Shown here: piece after piece, positions 9,514-19,142 of the stretch
Numbering within the stretch: position 1 is the stretch's first letter
How the letters are laid out: each line of letters begins with the position of its first letter
Source: Azolla pinnata
Taxonomy: Eukaryota > Streptophyta > Polypodiopsida > Salviniales > Salviniaceae
Length of the DNA stretch: 28,547 nucleotides
Reading direction: 5' to 3'
Assembly (NCBI GenBank): GCA_037176905.1
Contig: JBBBWG010005202.1
Span: 1-28,547, forward strand
Translations under genes and position numbers: made by a program
Notes under the pieces: model-generated
The model's input: only the letters and a program-made list of their open reading frames with translations
Databases searched by the model: none
What the model was told of the DNA's origin: nothing

Positions 9514-11572
9514 ATGGCCTGCCTCAAGCTTGGCTCCAAACCTGACGGCTTCCAGCGCAAAGGTCAAGCATGGTAACCTCCCCCCCCCCGCTCTCTGCTC
9601 CTCAACCCCCTTCTTGTCTGGACTGCTCTTCTTCCATTTCCGCTGCTATGCTTGCTGTTGTTACTGCTTCCTCCTCCTCCTCCTTCTTCTTCAAGGTGGC
9701 TTCCAGCTTCCTCTGTAACTGCCTTTCCTTCCCAAGCTGTCTCCTTTTCCTTCTCCCTGTGCCTGCCCACCCCTTCTTCTTCTTCTTCTTCTTTGCCTCT
9801 GCCATCTCCGCGCTAGCTACCTTGCTACCTCCTCACCCCCATTTTTATAAACAAACACATATACAGTCTTCCTCCTCACATACAGTGAATGCCTGGCTGG
9901 ATGCAACAGCTTAAAACCAACCGAAGGCCTCCGTCTCCTCCTCCTCCTCCTCCACCTCTTATGTCTTATGTGTGGGTTGTTGTTTCGCACCTGCAGGTTC
10001 TGCACATCGGGACTTCCCAGCGATATCATAATCCAGGTGGAACAGATGTCGTTCCATCTCCACAAGGTATGTATATATGCGTCCTGCCTTCCCCCCCTCC
10101 CCTCCCCGCACACTCATCCAAGGCAGCTTAGCTCTCTACCTGTCTGTCTGCCTGCCGGCGTATGTTTGCATTATGGAAAAAAAGCGTGTATGTATGCGGA
10201 TTGAGCCAAGAAAGCGCTTAGTTAGTATCCATCCGTCGCCGGCCTGCCGGAGTGCAGTTCCCGCTACTGTCCAAATGCGGCAAGCTCGCCCGCCTCGTCA
10301 AGGAGGAGGAGGAGGCAGCAGCAGCAGCAGCTGGCGGCGTCAAAACAATCGGGGGAGGAGGAGCAGCTGCGGATGGAATTGAGAAGGGCGGTTTAGAAGA
10401 AGAAGAAGAGGAGGAGGAGGAGGAGGAAGAAGAGGAAGCGGAAGAGGGGGAAGAGGAGGAGAAGGTGGTTCGTCGACTGCATCTGGAAGGCGTACCAGGG
10501 GGAGCGTCGGCGTTCGAGGCGGCAGCCAAGTTCTGCTACGGCGTGAGGCTGGAGCTGAGGGCGGGGAACGTGGTGCCGCTGAGGTGCGCGGCGGAGTACC
10601 TGGAGATGACGGAGGAGGTAGGGGGGGAAGGGAACCTGGTGGCGAGGACGGAGGGGTTCCTGGCGCAAGTGGTGCTGGGCAACTGGCGAGAGAGCTGCGA
10701 GGCGTTGCGCAGCTGCGAGGGGGTGCTGAAGCACGCCGAGGCGCTGGGCGTCGTGGCCATGTGCGTCGACGCCGTGGCCGCAAAGCCCGCCGCCGCCGCC
10801 GCCTCAGACCCGGCCGCCCTTCTCAGCCTCGGCTTCGGCTGGCCGATGATGCCCAATAGCAGCCAGCCGATGATGAAGAGCATGATGCAGAGCCCCGGGG
10901 GCAGCTTCTTGTGGAACGGGATCAGCACTGGCGCCCGGCCTGCTTCTGCCACCAAGAAGCACCCGCCTTCCTCCTCCTCCTCCTCCTCCTCCTCCTCCGA
11001 CTCGTGGCACCAAGACATTGCGGGGCTCAGCCTGCCCCTCTACAAGCGCGTGATCGCCGCCATGCAAGAGAAGGGCCGCGTGAAGCCCGAGAGCATCGCC
11101 GCCGCCCTGATGGACTTTGCGAGCCGCTATCTGCCTGCGCTCAGCAAGCGGCAGAGCGCCGCTCTTCAGGAAGCGCGTGGCGCCGCCAGCTGCCGCTTCG
11201 GCCTCTCGTCGTCGTCGACGACGACGACGACGACGCCTTCTTTCACCGCCCCGTCGGAGGCGGAGCAGAAGCTTGTCCTGGAAGCCGTCGAGGAGCTGCT
11301 GCCCCTGCACAAGGCTGTGGTGCCCACGGGGTTCCTCTCGGGCCTCCTCCGCAGCGCGACCCTGCTGAACGCGAGCCCTCGTTGCAGGAGCAGCATCGAG
11401 CGCCGGATCGGGCTGCAGCTCGATCAAGCTCGCCTCGACGACCTGCTGCTGCCCAACCTCGGCTACAACCTCGAGACGCTCTACGACATCGACTGCGTGC
11501 GCAGGATGCTCGACCACTTCCTCGTGCTCGATGACACGACCCCTGGCTCGCCCCTCCTCTCATCCGATCATG

Positions 11573-11604
<32 letters not shown>

Positions 11605-11626
11605 GATGACGAGGACGTGGAAGGGC

Positions 11627-11662
<36 letters not shown>

Positions 11663-12728
11663 TCATCATGGCCAGCAGCTCTCCATCGCTCACCCCTATC
11701 ATGATGGTCGCGAGGCTCATGGATGGCTACCTCGCGGAGGTGGCCCCCGATGCCAACTTGAAGCTGCCCAAATTCCAATCCCTCGCCGAAGCTTTGCCCG
11801 ACTTTGCGAGGCCGTCCAGCGATGGGCTCTACCGTGCCATCGACATTTACCTCAAGGTATTTCATTCATTCATTCATTCATTCGCAGCCCGAGAATCCAT
11901 CCACATTCGTTTGGGATTCTCATTCGTTATATCAACTCTATATAATGGATGATTCGATTGCAACCGATGCGAGTCGCGATCGTATGTGTTGCGAATCGTG
12001 CGGGAACGAACCCTGAACACCCCTCCCCCCCCCGGGCACATTCATATATATATATGTAGGCGCATCCGTGGCTGAAGGAGGAAGAGCGGGAGCAGCTGTG
12101 CCGGGTGATGGATTGCCAGAAGCTGTCGCTGGAGGCGTGTGCGCACGCGGCCCAGAACGAGCGCCTCCCGCTCCGCGTCATAGTGCAGGTGCTCTTCTTC
12201 GAGCAGCTGCAGCTTCGCACCGCCATAGCCAGCTGCTTCATGGTGTCGGAGCATTCGCGGCCGTTGATGCGGCAGCATCATCATCATCACCATCAGCAGC
12301 AGCAGCAGCATCACAACAATCCAGGCGCAGGGGTAGTGGAGGGGCCTCTGCTGCTGCGGGGAGAAGGCTGGGCGAATGCGATCCGAGAGAATCACTCCCT
12401 CAAGGTCGACGTCGACCACATGAAGCTGCGTGTCGAAGACCTCGAGAAGGAGTGCTTGGGCATGAGGGCGGAGCTCGGGAAGCTGGGCAAGGTCCGGGGG
12501 GGCCACTGGCGGCTCATCTCCAAGGCGCTCGGCGGACGACACTTCGCTTCTCACATCTGCCGCACTCGAGAGATCACAGCTGTGCAAGACCAAGTCAGCA
12601 GCATCAACAACAACAGGAAGATTGACACTGACCCTGCTCCTTGTGCTGCTGCCCCCAAGCAGCAGCAGCATCGTCATCGTCGTCATCATCATCATCATCA
12701 TCACAGAAGCTCCTCCCTCAGCTTGTAG
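9514..12728 (+). CDS. BTB/POZ and NPH3 domain protein
   Basis: Exons 9514-9572, 9997-10066, 10258-11856 and 12060-12728 join in frame to 798 aa. Every intron is GT-AG, and the joins restore conserved text ([46 protein letters not shown]). The N-terminus [20 protein letters not shown] is typical of NPH3-family members of the Arabidopsis At5g13600 type (from memory). A BTB domain covers about residues 22-190. The NPH3 domain covers about 290-632 and includes [30 protein letters not shown] and [21 protein letters not shown] coiled coil lies at about 684-720. NPH3 proteins are plasma-membrane-associated signalling scaffolds, several partnering phototropins or CUL3. Oddities: a low-complexity insertion of about 59 aa inside the BTB domain, Ser, Asp, Asn and His/Gln runs, and a C-terminus RSSSLSL. 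The clade, and so the exact role, is uncertain. Confidence 0.92.
10300..10465. repeat. coding GAG/GCA repeat inside the BTB domain
   Basis: GAG/GAA and GCA tracts encode E4-A6-G2, a glycine-alanine stretch and an uninterrupted run of 14 Glu followed by more Glu. They sit between LARLV and LHLEGVPGG of the BTB fold, where relatives (from memory) have a loop of roughly 15-20 residues. The frame is kept throughout. Confidence 0.8.
11566..11661. repeat. coding GAT and AAC microsatellites
   Basis: GAT units (11567-11610) give an Asp-rich acidic stretch interrupted by Gly and Glu. AAC units (11629-11661) give eleven consecutive Asn. Both fall in the poorly conserved linker of the NPH3 domain between DHFLVLDD and the [11 protein letters not shown] block, so length change is probably tolerated. 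Confidence 0.85.
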
Positions 12729-14266
12729 TTAGCTAGCTAGCTGCATTCCACTGCTCCTTCCTTCCTTCCTTCCAAAATTTTGCATGCACCTGGGGCGGGG
12801 TAGCGCTTCCAAGTGCGAGCGATGCTCTTCCGGTCCCTCGATGCATCGATCAATCGAGCCTTCGAATCCAGATCTGTTGGACGACCACAATGCATGACAC
12901 ACATACACGCAGAATGGACACAAGTCAGTGTACATAGGGAAGATCGTCGGAAAAGAATCGTCGGAACGTCTATCTATCGCAGGCGCAAGAAGAATGAAAT
13001 GCTGTGTCGGAAAGGTGTGGGGGTTGTCTCCCTTCTCCACAGTTGGTGGGTGGGCTGCTTCTTCTGCCAAATGAAGGAATATTGTTGTTGGTTAGGCTGC
13101 TGTATGATCAGGATGGGGTTCTTCTTATTGTACTGATGATGAGCCTGCTGGTATAAGATCCCTTCCCTGTATGTGTAACACCAACAACCAGAATTGTTTC
13201 GCCCAATTTGTGTTGTTTACATGATGATTACACTAGCTCTTTTTTGGCCTGTTTCTTATTCAACAACGGTTTCACACTCACAGGGACAGAACCTGTGAAT
13301 TTTAGATGGGTTGGTTCGAGCCACAGGGCGCTCACATCTAGGATCAGCTGGCTAGTGTCATTCGTCGATCGGTTTTCCGTGCTCGCAAACCTTGGTAGCG
13401 TCAATTCGTAGGTCGAGAAATTTGCTATCATGGATGGCGATGCACCAATGAATCGAGACATGTTGATCCTCTCATGAAGAAGAAGAAGAAGACATGCTAT
13501 GCCCGCCGCATGCATTCCATCCTTTCAAACAATCGTAGTCATGGCCTCTGAAGCGATTGACATAAACTTGACGGAGAAAGCCACCAAACCATCCATCGAA
13601 CCGTGACATGTGAAGCAAGCAAGGTCTACCCAAGAATTCTGATACCATCATGCGTGCTTGCCTTTCACGACTACCTTCCCTTGGTCGAAACCAGGCACAT
13701 CGCCCCCGCCACATGTATGTCCGTTCAATGTACCCAGATGACGACATTAACGCCTTTCACAGAACAACATGTCTGGAACGATGTGGGTTTTCTTCATCAT
13801 TCATACATGGATACTATGCATGTAATTCACTCCAATACAACACAGAGCTAGCTAGATATGCTTTGTATATATGAATGTATATAGATGGATAGATAGATAG
13901 AATAGAGAGGAGCTAGGGTTTGGGAGGAGAGGAGGTCCCATTTTGTAATTTCCCCGATATTGTGTTCCTTAGGGTTTCTTCATACACGACCATAAAAAGC
14001 TCAAGCTTCGCCATGGATGCAAGCACGCAGCAGACAGCCAGTCCGAGAGAGACCAGATGACGACGACGCATACTCACTGTGTGCCGAAGCTTTCACGCTG
14101 ATGATGCTTCAACAGAAATCTGTCATAGTTACACTGATGGCCTCTCTTCTGTCTCTTCCCTGTCTCTGTGCTGCCTGCTCTTGTGTTGCTCGGTGGCGGA
14201 AAGAGCCCAAGTGACGATGATCTCTGAAGGTTCATACGCCCACTCTTTGAAGTGGCTGATGATCGC
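12729..14266. other. intergenic, includes 3' UTR of the NPH3-family gene
   Basis: After the stop codon come GCTAGCTAG and CTTC short repeats, then mixed sequence that is likely 3' UTR up to roughly 13.2 kb. Between 13230 and 13860 open frames of 67-95 codons exist on both strands but match nothing I recognise. A purine-rich GATAGATAGA tract lies near 13885-13910 and TAGGGTTT telo-box words near 13914 and 13971. The right part (14097-14150) holds a decayed copy of the end of the neighbouring minus-strand gene. Confidence 0.45.
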
Positions 14267-14302
14267 TCAGTTCGTCATAGTTACACTGATGGGCTCTCCG
14301 AT
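14097..14302. repeat. direct repeat at the 3' end of the minus-strand gene
   Basis: GTCATAGTTACACTGATGG is present at both about 14125 and 14274, flanked on both sides by further similarity (GCTGATGAT upstream, CTCTC downstream). The two copies, each about 50 bp, are about 150 bp apart. The right copy contains the last codons and stop of the minus-strand gene (ending at 14267); the left copy lies beyond the stop. Confidence 0.7.
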
Positions 14303-15295
14303 CTCTGTTTTGCCTTCCTTTCCCCTCATTCGTTGAAGCCACGAGGCCGTGGGTGCGGGCGGCAGTGGTGGAGGCCATGTGATACCATCGCCAGAATCAC
14401 CATCGCCACCACTATCGTCATCACCGCCATCGCAGCCTAGCCTGCTCACTGCGTCGTAGAAGTCCACCTCCCCTTCGTCTCCATCGCCGACGTCGATGCT
14501 ATCCCGCCGATTCGGCGATTCCTCGTCCTCTGAGCATTCCCCACAATGATAGTAATCGAAACGCCCACATCCAACTGGGCCCACATCATCGGGGCTCGCT
14601 CCGCTGACTAACAGTGTGCCAGAGTCGGGGCTTCTAATCATCTGGAGGAAGAGTAACTGAGAAATTAGACAGTACTTCTCTGCTAGAAACTCTGTTACTC
14701 TAATAACTCTCAGATGTAAGGAAAAGAAACTGTAGAATGATTTGCATTATTTGATCAGAAGATTGTGAACGGCGCGTTGAACCTAGATTATGTTGTAACG
14801 GTCAGCGTAGCTTAAATGGTCTCATCTGATTACCTCCCCTTCGGAAAAGTTGGAAGAATCTTCTTCTTCTGTGTGAGTAACCGATGGTGGACGTGCACAG
14901 CAAGGGAGGAAACCCGGAAACGCAATATTAGTCAAGAAGCCACGAGAGGAGGTGCTGTTGTTGGGCTTAAAGTGGCCGTTGTTTCTGAGATTGTCGCTGT
15001 GATTCCATATGTGGTGCAGAGCTGACAGTGAGGAATTGATGTCGAGATGATTGGGGTTTGCATCGCTCACCATGGAAGATGATGATGATGATGATGATGA
15101 TGATTTTTCTTGGCCAATCTCATGATCTGGGTGAATTTCACCTTCATCTCCGCAGCAGACGTAATTATCTACTCCAAGGAGGTTATGATTCAAGAAGCTA
15201 GCGCGTGGTGGGTGCAGTTGGGCGTTTTGATACGACAGAAGAAAAGCACTGTGTGGCTCTTTGTAGGAATAATATTCATCGTAGAACTGTGCCAT
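14267..15295 (-). CDS. unrecognised two-exon acidic protein
   Basis: Exon 1 is 14834-15295 and exon 2 is 14267-14641 (minus strand). The 192-bp intron has a GT donor and a pyrimidine-rich TTCCTCCAG acceptor, and the join is in phase 0, giving 278 aa. The start codon sits in a good context (CCGCCATGG). The N-terminus is Tyr-rich (MAQFYDEYYSYKEP). A Ser10 run follows at about residue 65-74, then a basic PCC-containing patch with SVTHTEEEDSSNFSEGE, two acidic Asp/Gly/Glu stretches around DEGEVDFYDAVSRL, a proline-rich WPPPLPPAPTASWLQRM and a basic end. No signal peptide, membrane helix or known domain is apparent. It is probably a disordered plant-specific regulatory protein, but I do not recognise the family. 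Coherent splicing and non-random composition argue that it is real. It is divergent from the PPR gene. Confidence 0.6.
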
Positions 15296-15409
15296 GGCGG
15301 GTTACAAATTTGGGTCTGCGCCTCGCACAGGAGTAAAGATCAGATGTGGAGCTCAAATTGGGTGCAGTGGAAATACAGAGATGAGTTGATCGAAGGCTGT
15401 AGATTGCAA

Positions 15410-15417
15410 TATAAATA
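15410..15417 (+). promoter_or_regulatory. candidate TATA box between divergent genes
   Basis: TATAAATA on the plus strand lies 422 bp before the PPR start codon. The minus strand reads TATTTATA, about 115 bp before the start of the unrecognised gene. The site could serve either gene or both; orientation of the better match favours the PPR gene, distance favours the minus-strand gene. Confidence 0.35.
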
Positions 15418-15745
15418 AATGAGCAATGGAGATGCTGTGCATGTCAATCTTCTCTGCCCAACTACTGCTTATCTTTGGCCACACCTTAAAGGAATCGCAC
15501 ACTTAAAACAGGCAAAGTGAGCCATTCACAGGTCAATTCGTACTTCGCTCAGGGTGCAGATTTCTGAACAAATCTTCGGATTCAATTCTTATTCCAAAAC
15601 CCTCTGCAAGGTCGGCTCCGTCGTTCTCTGGAAGATTAAGCATAAATCTACATTCAAACTTAGCTTTGCGTGGCAGAATTTGTACATGCATGCATCACAT
15701 CCGACACATACAGTCTTTTCAAAAATACAGTCCATTCAGGCAGGT

Positions 15746-15829
15746 ATGGATACATACATTTCTCTCTTGCGGCAATGTAGACGCACCGGAGACACGCATG
15801 CCTTCCATGGCATCCTTCAAGTCCGTTGA
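15746..15829 (+). CDS. upstream ORF resembling the PPR protein's own N-terminus
   Basis: A 27-codon frame ends two bases before the PPR start codon at 15832. It contains YISLLRQCRRTGDTHAF, which resembles LLSILQKCRREKDLSSAL near the start of the PPR protein. It is in a different frame from the main gene. It may be a regulatory uORF or the remains of a duplicated or older N-terminus. No ribosome-binding information is available. Confidence 0.35.
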   Translation: MDTYISLLRQCRRTGDTHAFHGILQVR

Positions 15830-15831
15830 GC

Positions 15832-18705
15832 ATGTCTTCTCAGCAGCTGAAGCCTCTTCTTCCCCATGTTCAAGACCTGTTGAGCATCCTTCAAAAGTGC
15901 AGAAGAGAGAAAGACCTCTCTTCAGCATTGTCCCTTCATATCTGCACCGTTCAAAGTGGCCTCGATTCCCATCGAATCGTTGGAAGCTACCTTGTTTCGA
16001 TGTTTGCTGATCTTGGGAGCACCTGCTATGCTCGGAAGGTGTTTGAAAAGCTCCAAGTCCGTGAAGACTCCTCTTATAATGCTCTCCTCACAGGATACGT
16101 CTCAGCTGGCCATCCTCAGCAAGCTCTGACATTGTACCAAATGATGAAGAAAGGAGATGATCAGCTTCTGCATTCGATCAACGAGCTAACATTTGTTCCT
16201 CTTTTAAAAGCATGCATCTCAGAATGTGATCCTCGCACAGGCGAGTCGATTCACTCTTTGTTGCTTGCGAACGGGTTTCTTGAGAAGAACATGTTTATAG
16301 GGAGTATGTTGATCCATATGTATGCCAAATGTGGTCTCCTTCTCAAAGCACAAGAAGTATTTGATCAGCTCCCAGATAGAGATATAGTTTCGTGGACTGC
16401 ACTCATAGGTGGTTGTGCAGAAGAACACGGGTTTGCGCAAGAAGCTATTCGTTATCTTGAAGCGATGGAGTTGGAAGGCATCGCGGCAGATTCGGCTACT
16501 CTCGTTTGTGGTTTGAAAGCTTGTATCAATGAGGGGTGCTGTGCACATAAGGTTCAGGAACTGCATTGCACAACTATGAGAAAAGGGTTGGACAAAAACC
16601 ATGTACTTAATAGTGCGTTGGTCTGCGCTTACGCCAAGTATGGTATGCTTATAGAAGCTCGAGCCGTCTTTGATAAGCTTATTTTTCATGATGTAATCAC
16701 TTGGACTGCTATTATATCTGGCTACGCCGATGATGGACAGAGTGATAAAGCTCTAGAGTGTTTCAAGCATATGCAAGATGATGGTATTCCCCCCACGGAT
16801 GTGACTTATGTTTGTGCCGTGAAAGCATGTGGAAGCATTGTGAAGGGTCAAGAGTTGCATTCCGAGGTTTGTAAGAAAGGCCACCAGGAGAACTCCTATG
16901 TTGGCAGTGCGCTGGTTGATATGTACGCAAAGTGGGGATGCCTAACGGATGCGAGGGTGGTGTTTGATAAATTGCAGAGCCGGAATGTAGTGTCATGGAA
17001 TGCGTTGATCTCAGGAATCGTAGAGCAGGGGCACAATGAGGAAGTTCTAAATCTGTTGGCACAAATGCCTGATGAAGCCGTATCTCCAGATATTGTTACA
17101 CTTGTTTGTGGTTTGAAAGCCTGTGCGAACATCAGAGCGAGAGAAAAAGGTATGGAAATGTATAGTAATACTATGCGAAAGGGTTTGGAGAGAAACATCG
17201 TGGTGGGGAATACATTGATAGCCATGTTGTCAAAGTGCGGTTGTCTTACCGAGGCAAGGGATGTATTCAATAAACTACCGGATAGAAATGCAGTCTCTTG
17301 GACTGCATTAATTTCAGGGTATGCTGAATATGGCTATGCTGAGGAAGTTCAGCACATGATCGACCAAATGCAGAGAGAGGGCGTATGTCCTAGTTCAGCC
17401 ACCTTCGTTTGCAGTACAAAGCTCCTGGAGAACACTGACAAAGGGCAAGGGGCACATTCTGAGATTGTCAAGTTAGGACTCGAGAAAGAGGCTCTTGTTG
17501 GAAATACCGTTGTCGACATGTATGCGAGATTTGGCTTGATTTCTGAAGCACAACATGTGTTTGAAGGGCTCCAAACCAGAGATGTGGTCTCGTGGAACGC
17601 GATGATGTCAGGGCTCGTAGAACATGGGTTTTTAGACGAGTCATTGAATTGTCTCGACAAACTGATGAATGTCAACGGTGTCTCCCCGGATGCGATCTCG
17701 TTTGCGTCTGGTCTCCAAGCTTGCGGTAGCAAGGGAGCCGTCGACAAAGGCAGAGACATACATTCGTGGGTTATCAAACTATCTCTATGCGAGATGGACG
17801 ATGCCTTCGGCAGTACCTTGGTGGATATGTATGGAAAGTGTGGGCTTCTCGAAGAGGCGCAAAATGTTTTTGACAGGCTTCCCATTCATAGTAAAGGCTC
17901 ATGGAATGCGATCATGGCAGCATATACCGAATGCGGATACAAGGAGAAGGCGATGGAATGTTACGATCACATGGGAATAGAAGGGGAATCTCCGGATTCG
18001 ATCACCCTCGTTTGTGCGTTGAAAGCATGCAGCGGCTTGTGTACGGCCGTGAGGGGGGAACAAATGCACAGCGAAGCGATGCGGAGAGGTCTCGAGGTAG
18101 ACGCGCTTGTTGGCAACACTTTGGTGTTTATGTACGCAAAATGTAGTCTGATCGGGGCAGCACAGAAAGTATTCGAGCGGCTGAGCGACAAGAATATCGT
18201 CTCGTGGACGGCACTAATATCTGGATATGCCCAAGTTGGGAAGAGCGAGAACGTCTTCTCGATTTTCGACAAGATGGTAGAAGCAGGCGTAAAGCCAGAT
18301 GCGGTCACGCTGGGCAGTGTTTTGAGTGCATGCAGCCATTCGGGGGTTGTCGATAAGGCGAGAACATATTTCGACGCCATGGTGAGGGACCATGGCCTCG
18401 CTCCGACACCCGAGCACTATATTTGCATGATCGATTTGCTAGGCCGAGCTGGTCACATCGATGATGCCATCGCGATGATAAGGAGGATGCCTTATCAACC
18501 CGGGATTATCGTGTGGCACATCATCTTGGGGGCATGCAGGAAATGGGGAAAAGTAGCGGCCGCCAGGCATTCGTTTGAAGAGGCTTTGAGGCTGGATGAA
18601 GATGACATTTCAGCTTATCTTTGTATGTTCAACATCTATCAAGATGCTGGTATGCATGAAGATGCTCGCCGAGTCGAGGCAATGAGAAAGGCGAAGGAAG
18701 TCTAG
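15832..18705 (+). CDS. PLS-class pentatricopeptide repeat protein, E-type end
   Basis: A single intronless frame of 957 aa. The first ATG in this frame is at 15832; a stop lies upstream at 15778. The protein is almost wholly PPR repeats: about eight blocks each carry a core like VSWTALISGYAEYG or VVSWNALISGIVEQG, with intervening LVDMYAKCGCLTDARVVFDKL and VTLVCGLKACANI motifs, the P-L-S order of plant RNA-binding PPRs. The end (IIVWHIILGACRKWGKVAAA through MRKAKEV) is an E1 and partial E2 region; no DYW deaminase follows. Such proteins bind single-stranded organelle RNA, often to specify editing, and those without a DYW domain need a partner enzyme. A targeting peptide is not obvious. Target RNA and organelle cannot be read here. 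Confidence 0.93.
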   Translation: MSSQQLKPLLPHVQDLLSILQKCRREKDLSSALSLHICTVQSGLDSHRIVGSYLVSMFADLGSTCYARKVFEKLQVREDSSYNALLTGYVSAGHPQQALTLYQMMKKGDDQLLHSINELTFVPLLKACISECDPRTGESIHSLLLANGFLEKNMFIGSMLIHMYAKCGLLLKAQEVFDQLPDRDIVSWTALIGGCAEEHGFAQEAIRYLEAMELEGIAADSATLVCGLKACINEGCCAHKVQELHCTTMRKGLDKNHVLNSALVCAYAKYGMLIEARAVFDKLIFHDVITWTAIISGYADDGQSDKALECFKHMQDDGIPPTDVTYVCAVKACGSIVKGQELHSEVCKKGHQENSYVGSALVDMYAKWGCLTDARVVFDKLQSRNVVSWNALISGIVEQGHNEEVLNLLAQMPDEAVSPDIVTLVCGLKACANIRAREKGMEMYSNTMRKGLERNIVVGNTLIAMLSKCGCLTEARDVFNKLPDRNAVSWTALISGYAEYGYAEEVQHMIDQMQREGVCPSSATFVCSTKLLENTDKGQGAHSEIVKLGLEKEALVGNTVVDMYARFGLISEAQHVFEGLQTRDVVSWNAMMSGLVEHGFLDESLNCLDKLMNVNGVSPDAISFASGLQACGSKGAVDKGRDIHSWVIKLSLCEMDDAFGSTLVDMYGKCGLLEEAQNVFDRLPIHSKGSWNAIMAAYTECGYKEKAMECYDHMGIEGESPDSITLVCALKACSGLCTAVRGEQMHSEAMRRGLEVDALVGNTLVFMYAKCSLIGAAQKVFERLSDKNIVSWTALISGYAQVGKSENVFSIFDKMVEAGVKPDAVTLGSVLSACSHSGVVDKARTYFDAMVRDHGLAPTPEHYICMIDLLGRAGHIDDAIAMIRRMPYQPGIIVWHIILGACRKWGKVAAARHSFEEALRLDEDDISAYLCMFNIYQDAGMHEDARRVEAMRKAKEV

Positions 18706-19125
18706 ATAGAAGATTGCTATGTTAAAACAAAATTAAACATGAAGCTACTACTACTCATATGCAACTTTGAATATGCAGAAATCAGTGACAAGGTTAATGA
18801 CAAAGAGCGTTTGATGATCGTTGACCCTTTCAAACGATGGCATACATCTCCTCAAGGGTTTTATACCCCCGTATATCATATATATCAATGGCCACAAGCA
18901 TCGAGCTAAACTGCAGTTGTCGTCTAAACTGTTTACCTAACTAATTGTATTGTTTCATTATTTAATCTAGATTAGGATAACTGTTGAGACATTTCCATTG
19001 CCTTGCTGCTTGATTTGAGTTGCATATGGTTAGTGCCTCAACCTCCTTATATCCGTCATCAACTCTGTAAAGCAATGTGTAAACTACAAAACGTTTGTGC
19101 AACAAGCAATGGAGCCGACCGGAGA

Positions 19126-19142
19126 GGGGGGGGGGGGGGGGG
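19126..19142 (+). repeat. (G)17 homopolymer
   Basis: Seventeen consecutive G bases between a mixed sequence and CCTTGGG. Homopolymers this long are error-prone in sequencing, so the exact length is uncertain. Confidence 0.85.

Noticed and set aside
10536..11517. Long open frames (160 and 237 codons) on the minus strand
   Set aside because: They are antisense to exon 3 of the NPH3-family gene. Their length comes from high GC and trinucleotide repeats, and their Arg/Gly/Ala-rich products match no family.
12042..12704. 220-codon minus-strand frame starting with a Met run
   Set aside because: Antisense to exon 4 of the NPH3-family gene; the Met run is the complement of the CAT repeat.
14809..14835. 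tRNA-like box A (GTAGCTTAAATGG)
   Set aside because: No box B at the right distance and no cloverleaf; it overlaps the splice donor region of the minus-strand gene.
16219..18417. Several minus-strand frames of 67-178 codons
   Set aside because: Antisense shadows of the PPR repeats. Repetition of the PPR motif also repeats the shadow frame.
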